Shown here: one piece after another, positions 39,854 to 52,064 of the stretch
How the letters are laid out: every line of letters starts with the position of its first letter
How positions within the stretch are numbered: position 1 is the first letter of the stretch
From: Phanerodontia chrysosporium
Lineage: Eukaryota; Basidiomycota; Agaricomycetes; Polyporales; Phanerochaetaceae
Direction of reading: 5' to 3'
DNA: 64,000 bases
Assembly: GCA_001910725.1 (NCBI GenBank)
Contig: MJGA01000022.1
Coordinates: 434,001 to 498,000 of the forward strand
Notes under the pieces: generated by a model
Databases searched by the model: none
What the model saw: only the letters and a program-made list of their open reading frames with translations
Told to the model about the DNA's origin: nothing
Program-made: the position numbers and the translations under genes

Positions 39854-40897
39854 CTAGCGGGGATGGCTGCGTGCACGCAGCGGGGCAAATGGATTGAAAA
39901 GATTGGGACTGGCCAATGTATGTGTTTGTGAGCGAAAGTTCTTACGCTGAGGACCTTCGCCGAAGACATACTGGTTGTTTTCCACGTGAGTCCTCATATT
40001 CGACCTTTGCACACCGGAGTGAATGCAGTGAGGGCAATGGAAGGGCTTCCTAAGAGTGCTCAACTAATAAGCTCACGGCGCACGCCCTTTCACAGCAACA
40101 ATGCTTACTCTGAGTCTGGCAGATGGATCAGAAGATGCCGTTCTATTTCAAAGCGTGAATCGCAAATGAGCTTTGAACAGATCTTGCAGATTGCCTGGCC
40201 AGGTGCCACTTTGAATACAAACTTCTTCAGGGACTCTGCCTTCTCCTAGATTATCGCGTTAATATGTGCTGGACAATGCGAGTGGTACGGAAGGGATTAC
40301 CTTTGAGATCGGCGTTTCTACTGTTCGCGACTTTTTCGTGCGAGGTGGCTTGACAGAGACCTTATTCTCCTCGTCGATTCGCTTGCGCTTCTTAGCAGAA
40401 GCAGCGGAGGCGGCCGACTCTGCAATCCTGCTAGACCGCCGAGGCGCGGTCGAAGCGGTGGCGCGCCCGGAGCCAGGAGTCGAGAAGCGTGCAGACTTGC
40501 GAGGCCTCCCGGACACCGCGAACGCAATGTTGAGGCTCGCAGTGAGTTTCTCCGACAGGCTAGCTTCCGGAAGTTGCTTTGTTTCCCTGCACGGGGTACT
40601 TGCCACACTCGTAGCTGGAGTGCTTGCAGCCGAATTCCGGCATGAAGTCGCCGGTGAGGTGCTGGGGCTCGAGGAGGCAGAAGAAGGCAGGAATGAGGGG
40701 CGGCGCTGCGGAGTGCTGGGAGGGGTGTCGTCTTCCAGGGTAGGGGCGGACGGCGCGCGGTGGTCGAGCCACGCCATATCGGCAAGGAGATGCAGCGCAT
40801 CGATGGAGCCCCGGGGCGTTTGCTTGCTAGCCCACCGCTCAGGGACCCACTCCGGGAGGGTGCTAGCAGGGGTAGAAATATGCGCTGCAGAAGCCAT
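39854..40897 (-). CDS. C2H2 zinc-finger protein with disordered N terminus
   Basis: Exons (minus): 40897-40301, 40245-40109, 40049-39972, 39908-39854; 867 nt, 288 residues. The first 200 residues are Ser/Thr/Pro-rich with a basic nuclear-signal region (ASAKKRKRIDEENK, KPPRTKKSR). Two zinc fingers follow. One is C-x2-C-x13-H-x3-H (CKIC ... HLLIH). The second is the classical C-x2-C-x12-H-x4-H (CPHC ... HVENNH). The last His of finger 2 is built across the final intron (CA plus T), which supports the acceptor at 39909. Without splicing the frame stays open to the same stop but that His becomes Gln. DNA binding is likely; the target is unknown. The start is chosen 120 nt below a TATA-like box. 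Confidence 0.8.
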
Positions 40898-41631
40898 TGT
40901 ACAGGGGGTGGGAGTGTGGGCGTGGACGGTCTCAGTAACAAAGCGCGGAGGGCGGGGCACTGTGGTCAATGCTCGGACGAGGGAAGTTTGTGGTCGTTGA
41001 GCAACCCCGCTCATTCTCTTATACCCTGCGCCGGGGCGCCGCAGGACAAAGAACTCTTTCATCGCCCACCATACGACGAGTGGCGAGTGGCACTGCGCCT
41101 GCCATCCGATGAGCGCGCGCGTTGTTGCCCAAGTCTTGAAAGACGAGTGGCGAGGACACGCGACTGCGCGGTGGCATGTGCCACTCGTCTGAGAGGCATA
41201 GACACGTTGTGCGCATGTCCCTCTCGAGACGTCGCTGCCCTCGCTGCCTTCGTACCTTAGTTCGAACTTCACTCCATGCGAATTACCGCGATTGCAGGTC
41301 TTCAGAGTGGGAACGCAGGCGGCATGGCAGACACGAAGGGAAAGTACACTGAGCGAACCGCGGAAGACCCCACGGCTCGGCCTATTTATGCGTGATCCCT
41401 TTTATACCTGCACCCGAGCGCTCTAGCCATCTTGGGACACGAAAAGACAAGATAGGCATGCAATGACTCACAATCGCTCATGGCTGAGTGGCACAGGACA
41501 ATGGAACGAATCTCACCGAGGCAGTGTATTGCTTCCGTCGAAAGCATGTGCATGACCAGGCCTAGACATCGTTCAAGTCTTTCGTCAATTTTGGCAAAGA
41601 ACAGATGACGGAGAAAGTTGACAACAACGGA
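40898..41631. other. Intergenic, 734 bp
   Basis: Promoter of the C2H2 gene and 3' flank of the RhoGEF gene. Contains three close copies of a GACGAGTGG(C/A) word between 41075 and 41190. No gene seen. Confidence 0.55.
41018..41026 (-). promoter_or_regulatory. TATA-like box of the C2H2 gene
   Basis: GGGTATAAG on the gene strand, about 125 nt above the ATG at 40897. Confidence 0.4.
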
Positions 41632-44600
41632 CTAATCACTGAACACAGACAACGAAAGCACAGGGTCCCGCCGCTGCACTTCACGCAAAACTTGCTGGAA
41701 GCGCAATGTCCACCATCCACGTTCTTCGCGCTCCCGGTCTGCATCGTTCCCGTCCTTCCCATTGGTGAGCCTGCTGGCATCTACACCAAGCTTTTGGTTG
41801 TCGCGTAGCTGGAGCGAAGGACTCTTCGGCAGTGGCAAGCCGGCGTGGAGAATGTCCATCACGCTGCGCTGCGTGTCGGCCTCGAGATCGACGAACGGGC
41901 CATGCGGAAGATACGCGCCGGAGTGAGAGGGAAACGATAGCGAGCAGAGTGTATAGGCTTGACAGCGACGTAGCGCCTGAAGGGCGTTCTCGCTGTCTTC
42001 GGGCGTTGTAGGCAGGGCAAGCGTGACTGAAGTTGCGATGCTGCCTTCAGGAATGGTTCCTGTTTGGAGGTCGCTCTGTCCCAGCGGCAAGAGAGTAAGT
42101 CTCACAGCGGGGGCCTCCGACATCGACTCTACCATGGCAGACATTAGCAGCCATCGTGGTGAGACTACAAGGATTACCCACCGTTGCCAACTTCCGCTGA
42201 AACATCCAGGATCTTCGCGATGCCTATATCCAGGAGTAGCTTCAGCTTCTCTTGACCATCCTCGTCTACACGATGTGCCGTGCCCGTAAGTAGGAGGACA
42301 TCCGTGAAGACATAAGCTCGAACAGCGATTGACTCCGTTGCCTGGTCCCTTTCGGACCTTTTCCCCAGTGCTTTCGACGACCGCTTCGAGCCGTCCAAGG
42401 CAGGCGAGTCGGGGCACGGCGACACGACGATAGTCGGCGTTCGATGCTGACCGGGTCGGGGACAAAAGTTGGCGGGTGCGACAGTCGCTGTAGACCTAGA
42501 GGAACTGTTCCTTCGATCATTCCGGTCATTCTTGACCTGCACATAGGGACGATAGACGACTTCGCCGTGCCACAGTAGCCTCCGTTCGCGTCTAGCAAGT
42601 TGCACAGACGGCAAGAAGCCTTCAATGCGGCTTGCTATGCTCTTCACGAAGTCATACTCCTCTTCGCGTAGTTTGACTTCGCCTAGGACGTGTACTATCA
42701 TCCGCATCGACTGATAGAGGGAAAGAGACAGCAAGTGGTCCAGATGTGATGGCGGAGTGAGTCGAGATAGTTCCTACGAGGTGGATGTCAGCGCTTGTAT
42801 CCTGTGGAAACGCGAGAAAATAACCTTGAACAGATCCACGGAACCGTACAGGTGGTCCACGGGTTCCAGCAGCAAATCACTCAGGGGATGGCCGCCACAC
42901 TCGGGGTGAGCCTCCCTGAGGCGTAAAAACTCTCCAAATTCGTCTCCGACGGCGACAGAATCCATCAAGAGCTGGCGAGCACCGTCTACGCGCACGAGAT
43001 AAGGCTGGTAGACTTCAAACCGAGGCACAAAGCTTCGCATCGCCCGTCCGAAGCCCTCGACGATGTTGCCCGAACGCCATGGCTCTGTTGCGGCTGCAAG
43101 CGCGTCGGCGATGTTACCGTGAAGATTGACGATGTCCTCGAGCCAGTCGAACAGCCGCGCCACTTCCTTCGGCACGCCAGGTAACCATACCTTGCTGTGT
43201 TTCCGTCGCAAAGGAACGATGAAGATACGTACAAGGGAACGCAGGCGAAGCACGAAGTCGGAATGCGCGCGGACGTAGTGGTAGATCAGCTCCTGACGGG
43301 CCATCTCGGTCTTGCCATGCGCACGAGACAAAGCGTCGTAGTCAGCAGGTCGCAGGGTTGCGCGCCAGGAGCTCGCTAGCTGGTCGTAAGGCTCGTCAGG
43401 TAGGCTAGATTCAGGTTCAGGTGCCGGCTCAGGCTCAGGCTCGACTTCGGATTCATAGACAGATGGCGCACTGGAGCTCGCAGACAAAGCCCTAGAATGC
43501 CGAGACTCTGGTCGCGCCGCTGGAACATGCTGATTGGACCGTGATCTCGAATGCTTTATTGGCTGACGCGATTCTTTCGATCGACGTCGCGCCTTCTTGT
43601 CCTGGGCCATAGACTGTTCTCCTTCCCTAGCACAGGGTCCCCCAGTAACCTCAGTGAGCAAAGCTTGGGCAGCAGTACTAAAGCCAGAGACACCAGGTTG
43701 GTCCCAATGGTCGAGATCAGGAGTCGAACGAGCAGTCGCCAAGCGCAAGTCTTCCTCAGGTAGAGAGTAGTCGTCCTGATGTTCTAGAGAATCACGCCTG
43801 TTGTGTCCATGCGAAGCCTCCTCTCCACCAGTGCGAGGGGTGTAGCCAGTGTAAGACAGAGACTCGGGAATCCCAAAACGCTCTCGCTCAAGTGTAGCAG
43901 TGTCGCCTCTCTTTCCTGTAGTCGAACATTGTGAGTAGCTTGAGTGTCCGCCGCATAAGTTGAAGATCGCCGGCGGTTACTTGGACGCTCCAATTCAGGA
44001 TTTTCAACCACACTATGCCTTCTTCCATCGCCAGTAGAGGTACTAGCACTAGTGCGATGCCTTGCCTTCTTGGGTGGTGCTTCGTACGTGCGCTCGTCGG
44101 CGTGGTCTCCCTCTTCTTGGTAGATATATCGGGACGAGGAGGGTACATTGTCGGTCTTCGAGGATCGGCGTGACTTCGGAGGCAGGGACGTGGATCGCCC
44201 TTGGTCTTGCCGACTGGAAGAGCTCGGGTCCTCACGAGCTCTAGAAGACATCGGAAGCCGAGACGGTTGGGTGACAGTCCGTTTACGTTCACTGTCTTTA
44301 GCCCGTCGGTCGAGCTGAACTTCTTGTGCATGTGCATCGCGATCTTCAGATTCCTCGCCGTACCGCTGGTGTCGATCTTCTCGCCGACGCTCGCGACTTC
44401 GTCGACGTTCATCGCGGCCACTTTCCTGATGCGTGATGGTGCGAGCTCCCGTGGTAGAGTCGAACTGCAAGCCATCAACAAGTCCAATGAGAGCCTGCTC
44501 TCGTCGCCGCCGTGAGTCGGAAGGTTGTATAACGTAAGATTGTCGATGTTCTGCCCAGCTGCTAGGTTGTCGACGTCCCTGTCTCACGGTGTCGCGTCGA

Positions 44601-46243
44601 TTATCCCCGAGGTCTTCATGGCTACTGTGATCGTCCTCGTCTATGTGATGCTGGTCGTTGTTGTAGGCATCTGGTTCTCGATCGTGGGTCCTCGATGACT
44701 CGTAGATATTTCCCTCGTCATCTTCGGTAATGGATCCCGTAGATGCCTCGGCGCGTTCGAATTCTGGATAGTCCCGCAAGCCGAGTCCTACGGCAGGCGC
44801 ATATCGACTCTTTCGCCTGTCTTTTGACGCAGTCTGGGACGACGGCCCGGGTATATGCTGCGGAATGCGCGGCGAGTGGTTATATACAGGCTCCCGTGGG
44901 GTCCGCGGCGTTCTTCCAGGCGTCCGGCCATTCGAAGACGCGGCCCGAGTCCGTGGAGGATTGCGAGCAGCAGGCTCCTCGTGCTCACTTTCTGAGCTTG
45001 GCGTAACCTCAGCGTTCGTAACGACCAGCCGCCCCGATGCTATCCTCCTGTTGTACTCTCGTTCAAGCTCGGAACCGCTGTCGACATTCGAACGAGGGAG
45101 ATTGGACCGCGGGGTACTATCTCTAACGGCGTCTGGCGATATGGCAGTACCAGAATGGGTGCGAGTCCGCGACGACGACGAACTTGCGGAAGACGGCCCC
45201 GATGGCATTCCAGCCTGCAGGTTGGGTGAGCGTATCTTACTCGTCTATGACGCGCATATATAAGCAGTTCACAGTACACTCAGCATGAGACGTACCATAG
45301 GAATACGACTGGTTCGACCGATTTCGGCATGTGCATCCGCTCTCTTCATGAATCTAGAAGGGATCCCCGAGGATTGATCGACAGCAGAGGAGAGCAACGG
45401 GCTATGAGACGACATGGACAAATGGGTACCAGCCGACTGGCCTGGACGAAGGCTGGGCTTTGTTGGTATGCGAGGAGATGCGGGGATCTTTGACGCTACC
45501 CGGGGAGAAAGCGGTTGGTCAGATCGGTTTGTATTCAACGACGGTGTACCAAGCGAGTGGGGAGAAAGAACAGCGGCAGCCGCAGGAGTTGTCGGTGTCG
45601 AACTCGCCTGTCCCCGAGATGTCGACGCATGTGTCGACACGTATCCCGACGCGATGACAGGAGAACGAAACGAGCGGTTTTCTTGTGACGACACGACGAG
45701 AGTCCTGGCCTTGTCCTCCTGTATCGCAGCCGAGGTGTCAGACTGCTCGGAATCGTCTCTTTTGCGCGGCTCGTCGTCTTGAGCTGGCCCACGCGGCGGC
45801 GGGTGCGTCATTCTGTCGATGGTGTCGCGCAGCGAGGGCAAAAGCTGAGTCTCCAGGAAAGGAATCTCTGCCATCTGCCGCTTGCTGCTCCCTTCGCGTA
45901 TTCGCGCATCTAGTTCCTTCTGGCCCTTCGGCGTGGCGCGAGATAGCGAGCGCGAAAGAGACCGCTTGCGACGACCAGACGGTTCACCCGACTCTGCATT
46001 ATCTGCATCAGCCTGGGCTGTAGGGTAGGACAGCGGTCCACCCGTGGGAGGGTTGTAAGGTTGTGCTAGTTCTTCAGCGTGTGGTTGCACTTTCGAGGAC
46101 GAGGGATCTGTGCGCGGGGAAAGACCAGCTGCCGCCGCGTAGTAGGAAGGGGGCTGAAAAGTAGGCAGACGAGAAGACAAGAAACCGATGCCAGATGTAG
46201 TCGGACGAGAGCCAGTGCGAGAGTTAGACCACTTCTGATACAT
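41632..46243 (-). CDS. RhoGEF (DH-PH) protein with long disordered N terminus
   Basis: Guanine-nucleotide exchange factor for Rho-type GTPases. Exons (minus): 46243-45296, 45214-43981, 43915-42825, 42773-42182, 42128-41632; 4362 nt, 1453 residues, phases close at every junction. The first 800 residues are Ser/Arg/Pro-rich and disordered. The DH domain starts near TEMARQELIYHYVRAHSDFV, then LVRIFIVPLRRKHSKVWLPG, HPLSDLLLEPVDHLYGSVDL (the conserved late DH helix), and YDFVKSIASRIEGFL. A PH-like domain follows (RRLLWHGEVVYRPY ... VRAYVFTDVLLLTG ... LLLDIGIAKILDVS), split by a long Ser/Arg insert, and the tail continues to LREVQRRDPVLSL. The 46243 start may not be the real one: CTTGCTCAG just above it could be an acceptor with a further 5' exon. 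Confidence 0.85.
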
Positions 46244-46483
46244 CAAGACCTGAGCAAGCCAGAGACGAGAAACGATGTACGAGGGACACAGACAAGTTCG
46301 ATTTCTTGAGATTCCGAAAGTGGCAGTTACGCTTACATCATCAAAGCGCGTCCGAACAGCGAGCAGAGATGCCCACCACAGAAACTCTCCTCAGCGCATA
46401 GCACTACATAACAAGACTCCTTCAAAGTGACGATCTACATTGAATGAGCTTCGTTCCAGTACTGAGGATAAGAATAATAATAC

Positions 46484-47573
46484 TTACTTGGGAACTCTAG
46501 CCTTCACCCAATCCACGACCTCCGTTGCCCACTCCTCACCTTGGCCGGTACCCAGCGCGACGTGCGGGCTGATATGGTTGTGACCTTTCATGACCTTCGT
46601 GTCCACGGGCTTGCCCAATCTTTCACTGAGGAGCTTGACAAAGTCCGCAGATGACTCGCTGATGGCGGGGATTTCGTACTCGCTCACGTACAAGACTGGC
46701 TCTGGGAAGCTCTGTATCGCGTCTGCTGATGCGTTCTTCAACAGCGAGAGTGGCTGGTTCTGGAGGACGTCCTTGTCTGCTCCATAGTAAGCCGAGATGG
46801 TCGGGGGTGGAATGGCAACGTTCTTCGTTTGGAAGTGGTATGCTCCGCCCTTCAGTACGACGCCGCGCACCCGTAGCTTCAGCTCGGCAGGGAACAAGTT
46901 CGGCAGCAGAAGCGCGCTTGCGACAATGGATGCGCCAGCGGAATGCCCCATGATGAACAGCTGGTCGACGTCAGCTTGGACTGATGAGTCGGCATTGACT
47001 TCATCAGCATGTCCAGCTATCCACGCTACGGCGTCCCTAACATCGACTGCAGGGTCCGGAAACTTCATGTCTGGGAGAATGCGATAGTCGGGAATGACGG
47101 TGACGACTCTACGGTAGACTATCAGCGTGGGATCAATGGTGATAGCTTGGTTCACTAACCCCCGCTTGGCGAAGAACGCACCAACATTTGTGTAGACCAG
47201 GTCGCGCGGTGGGGGCATTTGCCTTGCTCCGGAAGCATATCCTCCGCCGTAGACGAAGACCAGCACGGGAGCCCGGCCGGAGGGAGTTGCGGCGGGATAA
47301 TACACATCAAGCTGTACGGTGCTCCAGCATGAGGGCCGCCGATATTCAGAAGGTAGTAAGGCAGCGCACCTGATGACGATCAGTCGTGCCGTACTTGAAC
47401 GTCCTACGCTTCGTCCCTTCGATATCTGCTCTCTTTGTCTCGAGGATAGGATACAACGTCTTGTACGCTGGTGCACATCAGCGATTCGGGGCCTAATGAG
47501 CAAAACGCGGAGACGTACTGATATCAATCTGCGTGGGGATGGGCTCGTCCTTGTACTGCGGGAAGACCTCCAT
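46484..47573 (-). CDS. Alpha/beta-hydrolase (carboxylesterase-like)
   Basis: Exons (minus): 47573-47519, 47467-47370, 47311-47160, 47108-46484; 930 nt, 309 residues, all phases close. The oxyanion motif is VFVYGGGYASGAR (HGGG-like with Tyr in place of His), the nucleophile elbow is IMGHSAGASIVAS, and the late catalytic His is in KGHNHISPHVALG. TVIPDYRILPDMKFPD is the usual strand/loop before the elbow. A possible acid residue lies in VLYVSEYEIPAISES. There is no signal peptide, so it is probably intracellular. This is the BD-FAE / kynurenine-formamidase-like type; the substrate cannot be told. Only 240 bp separate its stop from the RhoGEF start upstream on the map. Confidence 0.85.
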
Positions 47574-48507
47574 ATTGAAGAGGCCGATGGTTTGTCAACA
47601 ATGCGAAGTGCTCCTTATATATGGCCCAGGCGACCGTGTAAACAAGCACATGTGTGGGATACATCGTGCCGCATCAGATGCAAGCCAAGGCGAGGGTCAC
47701 GTATAGCGGTCTCGCAATCCCGAGGCGGAACCGGCAACCTGCGGCACCGTGGCATGACCGCGTTGCCCTTGTGTACTGTGCTGAGCGAGTACGAGCGTCG
47801 CGCGCGAGTAGGAGTGCGGGTAGGGTGTCACGAGCCCGATGCCCAAGCTCCGTTGAAGAGCGAAGGTGTGTCGTGAGTCAGAAAGGGGCCCATACTGTTG
47901 CGGTATGACGCCGACGTTGTAAGACTACGTGAGCAATACGCTTGGCCGGCGCCGCCAGTGATGTTCTGAAGCAGCCTCGGATTACATGAACAGGGTACCT
48001 GGAGCTGTAGCGTCGCGTCGTGACAACTCATGTTGACCAGCTAGACAGTATTTGGAGGAGATGTCTGCGTAGGATGGCGCAGTCAATATTGTAGCCTGAA
48101 GGGGTGCAGACGAGAACACAACAGCTAAGGCCCGCGATGTAGTGGCTGGAGGAGAATAGAGCTCGAGGAAAAGGGAGAGACTGGTGAGAAGACCCTGCAG
48201 CAATTAATTTGGGCGCCTCCCGCTCTTGAGCTGGTAAGAACGTTGTTGCTCTTGACCGCCGCCACGCTTGGACACAAACATCGTCAGGCCACGCTGGCAT
48301 AGACTATAATGATGAATTGTGCAGATGAACATTCATCGTGCTGATTCTTCCGAGTTAGCGGCGTAGGTGCGTGCATAGGAAGACTGGAGCCAACTTCTCG
48401 AGACTCGTGACTATCGTTCAGAATCCTCGCGGGCCGCTGCACTCGTCGGGCCACAGCTATAAGTGACGAGATTCCCTAGCCAGCTAGGATGCGCGATACT
48501 GCTGACC
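47574..48507. other. Divergent promoter region, 934 bp
   Basis: Between the hydrolase (-) and the BNR gene (+). TATA-like element near the hydrolase. No gene seen. Confidence 0.55.
47615..47622 (-). promoter_or_regulatory. TATA-like box of hydrolase gene
   Basis: ATATATAA on the gene strand, about 45 nt above the ATG at 47573; close for a fungal TATA-to-ATG distance. Confidence 0.35.
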
Positions 48508-50416
48508 ATGACGAAGCTCTGGCTAGCTCTAGGTTGTCTGTTCTGCCCGGGAGCAGTCACAGCCTTCCGTTTTCTGAGCTCGACAGTACTCGGCCAGGAT
48601 CCGCAGACGGTAAATAGGCTGAACGGCGAATCTTTCCAACAAGATCCACTTGTAACATTGAAAGGTAAGTGTTGTTCTTCTGATCCCTAGTATTTGCTAC
48701 TCAGTGCACTCCAGGTTATCAGTATGCCGTCTTTTGGACAGCAGATCCTGCGAACGAGTCTGTCCGGCATGCGTCAGTCTCTCGACGCAATATCCAGGCT
48801 CCTACAGACTGGGAGACATTTACTCTGCCAGACTATGATCAGACAGACGATGATGGCCACGACGTGTCAGTGCATCCAAGGAAATCCGCATGTCAATTAT
48901 TCAATAACTTTTCGTAGTATTTCTCTAGGTATATCCGAAGGAGATGGGACTCTACACATAGGGTTTGATCAGCACGACAACGATCTTCGGTACCGAGTCT
49001 CGAAGGCCGGTGTCGCAACAAACCCATCTACCACCAAGTGGACTCCAGAGATCTTCGGCCCTATTCTTGTCAGTTCATGCAATTACTCCATGTATGACGA
49101 TTGAACACTCGCAAATAGGACTACCTTCCCGGTCTCGAAGCCCTAGACAAGTCGATTTATTTCATCAATATCACATACCCTCGATTCTTGAATATTCCCA
49201 GCTCCGTGCGCTCCTCTGGCTCGGACTTGTTGCTGGAACTTCGCGTGGGACGCTCCGGCCTCGGTGACGATTGGCTGTACGCATATACACCGAGCAAGGG
49301 ATGGATACAAATTGGCCGGTACCTAGAGGTCAGTGCGTTCCCGCCGCTATCGGGTCAGTACTTGAATAGATGACGCCAGGGTGTAAACAGTATGACTGCA
49401 TTTCACTCTATCGACATACAATCTAACAGAGTCCAGATAATGCGTATATCAATGGACTTGACTTTGACTCTAGGGGAGATCTCCATGCAACATGGTGCGC
49501 AAAGTACCGCGAACAATGGAGCTATGCTGTCAGCTGACACAATTCAACTCTGCTTCCAGGACCTACCGCGACTACGTCAACGATACAGGACAAAATGTCG
49601 CTGTTGAAGCAGGCCCGAACGGCCCCGAAAACGTGCGTAACCTTAGGATGGCGAACGCTTGCTTACATTTTCTGCCGTCAGAATCACGACATGGATTATG
49701 CCTTCAGTCATGACCTCGGCGTGACATGGCTCAATAATTGGGAGCAAGTAATCGCGAACACTAGTGCTGAGGTGCCCATTTTGCCAATCTCCGCGGTATC
49801 ACAGTCTTCAGCATCCCGAAATACGGGCACGTATTCATTAGATAGCACACCCAGTCGCGCGCTGCTAACTACTACATGTGCGTGGATACAGTGGAATTTT
49901 GAATCAGGAGGCGCAAACAGTAGATCAAGAGGGTCGAGTCCACGTCCTCAACCGCGAGAACACGACAGGCTTCGAACAGTGGTACATAACTGCGTATCCT
50001 CATCTTCGTGGAATGCAGGCTCACTATTTCCCATGAGGTACCACTACTGGCGCAGCACGACACATACCTGGACGCGCACGCCGCTGCCGCTGCCCTCCGC
50101 GCTGCCCAGCGCGAACAACATCACCGGCACGCCGACGGTCATCGGCAAGCGCGGCAAGCTCGTCGCGCCGCCGTCCGGGCCCGCCGCCGGCACGCTCTTC
50201 GCGATTCTGCCCTCGAACGCCCCGAATGCGACCGCGCTGAGCATCCTCGCGAGCACCGCCACAGGCCACTTCCGCGACTGGCGCGTCGTTTGGGAGGCCC
50301 CAGCTGGCTGTGCCGCAGAGCCCCTGTTCGACCGCACGCGGCTCGCGCAGGACGGCGTCCTCAGCTTATTCTTGGTGAACGGCACGGAGGTACAGGTGAC
50401 GGATTTTGCGTTCTGA
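48508..50416 (+). CDS. Secreted BNR-repeat (BNR_4-type) protein, one frame break
   Basis: Predicted beta-propeller protein. A signal peptide (MTKLWLALGCLFCPGAVTA) starts it. Exons 48508-48664, 48715-48865, 48918-49068, 49119-49328, possibly 49380-49382, 49430-49494, 49560-49632, 49682-49826, 49892-49981, 50038-50416 give about 474 residues. Blocks: YQYAVFWTAD, DDGHDVISLGISEGDGTLHI, GLDFDSRGDLHATWTYRDYV, VEAGPNGPENNHDMDYAFSH, GGILNQEAQTVDQEGRVHVL, WYHYWRSTTHTWTRTPLP. These are the family of BNR repeat-containing proteins, some of which act on polysaccharides. Two oddities: one base appears missing near 49796 (GCGGT where GCGGGT would keep frame), and the next intron needs a GC donor (GCACGT at 49827). 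Either a dying gene or sequence errors. Enzymatic role is not established. Confidence 0.78.
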
Positions 50417-50586
50417 CGGGCCTGCGGACGACGTCCAGTCGTGATGATATGCACTTCGACGAGAATCGAATTCTGCCAGAATAGCTAATACACGCTTTTA
50501 CCAAGGCTACAAATAGATGAGAAGCTCCTTCGTTACATTCGGCCACCGTACTATCCTGTACCCATTGCTACCCATCTTTATCCACT

Positions 50587-51772
50587 CTACTCCTTCTTGA
50601 CCCGCTGCAAAGCCAAGATGCGTTCCTCCCGAGCGAAGGCGGCCCACGAAATCGCAGCACCAGGGCCGCCGAGCACCGAAAGGACTGCAACTCTGGCAAG
50701 CCAGCCACCGAGACCCATGTCCTTCTTCCCCTGCCGCGCAGTCGCCACGTGGGACCAGCCGAAGAAAACGAGTGAGGCCACCGTCATGCACAACCAGTCG
50801 AACTGGAAGAGCTGGCGCGTGGCGCGACGGTAGTCGGCGACATCGCTCGCGGGTGGCGGCACCGGCAGATAGTGGTACAGCGTGTACGGGACGAACACCT
50901 TGAGCAGCGCGCCTGGGGATGCGTCCGTGACGAGCGTCGTGTAGAGGACATAAATGTGCGCGGCTGCACAGACGAGGCCGCAGAACAGGTACGCGCGTTT
51001 GACCCACTTGAGGGCTGCGCGTGTCTGCGCGTCCGAGACGGCGTCGGAGCCCGGCGGCGCGGAACGTTCCGTGTGCAGTAGGACGCGGAACACGTTGTAC
51101 AGAATGGCCATCCACAGCGGAAAAGCTGCCATACCGCTGCAACGATCTGCTTTGTGTCGAGGGGAACGCTCTGCGGGGACAGGAACAACGCCACGGATGG
51201 AACGAAAAAGGCGAGTATTACGGCAGGGAGGAGGGCGCGAGCCTTGCCCTCGGCATCGCCTCTAGGTTGCTTGGGTACCGCGGAGGAAGTGAGAGCCGAG
51301 AGAGCGTAGTAGATGGGCAGCATTATGCCACCGGTGTAGAGTTGCATGGCCAAGCCGAACAGGGTCGGGCTGGCTCAGAGCTGTCAGCTCTATCCATGGC
51401 GACAACATGGACGACTTACATGCGCGCGAACGGAGACCGCCTCTTCGTTGTCTCCCAGTACATGTGCACCATCAAGGGCGCAATTTGAGGCAGGAACCAC
51501 AGCGAAAATCGATGGCTCGCGTCGTCGTGTCCATCCATGAGAAGCGTAAAGAACACGACGAGGCCGGTGAGTATGTCGTCAAGAACTTCTACTCCCGTAT
51601 AGTACGTGCGTACGGGCTCGCCGTCTGGCATAAGCCCAGTCTTCTTCGCCATGGTCAGCATCGGAATCATTGCTGAAAGTGACGTCTCTGACTGGAACAT
51701 CAGTCGGACGCCTGCATAGCTCGTCGCAGCGAGTAGCACAGTGGCCAGTCCTTTCCCCAGCCAGGTGCCCAT
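50587..51772 (-). CDS. Tandem multi-pass membrane protein, copy 1 (frame break)
   Basis: Family not recognised with certainty. Exons 51772-51420 and 51369-50587, splicing AT plus C to give ARIPTLFGLAMQLYTGG. About 378 residues if one base near 51123 is restored: the copies at 52065 and 53639 read AAxWQPxPxW, while this copy reads WQ and then changes frame before FPLWMAILYNVF. At least seven hydrophobic stretches are visible, for example LPAVILAFFVPSVALFL and LCMTVASLVFFGWSH. The extracytoplasmic or loop motif VRTYYTGVEVLDDILTG is shared by all three copies. The layout (LLPA--LxFFLP, then WQPFP) resembles the PaxA/AtmA-type membrane proteins of fungal diterpene clusters, a tentative similarity from memory. 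Start ATG chosen by alignment with copy 2. Confidence 0.65.
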
Positions 51773-52064
51773 CCTTGAGTGTGGTGTGTTGACGGTCTCT
51801 GAAAGAGTTAGGGTGCTGGGCGGAAGCAAGTGAGACTGGCCTACTCCAAACGCGAGGGCACTCGGGCGGTCGTTTCATTGGCCGGCGCCATCGGTCCGAT
51901 CACGGGCAAGCACCGGCGTCCATAAGGGAAGGCGTGGCGGTTGAAACGTTGGAGACTCATGCCGAATACAATGTAAGCCGTAACGGTTGCCAACGGTAAG
52001 CTATGATAAGAACCGCGTATGCCAACACTCCATCGTTCCATGGCCGAGGTATCCCCCAGTAAAT

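Noticed and set aside
46484..46510. Possible extra 3' intron in the hydrolase (GTAAGT over the stop codon)
   Set aside because: The nearest acceptor would give an intron of about 26 nt, too short; the stop at 46484 gives a normal-length protein.
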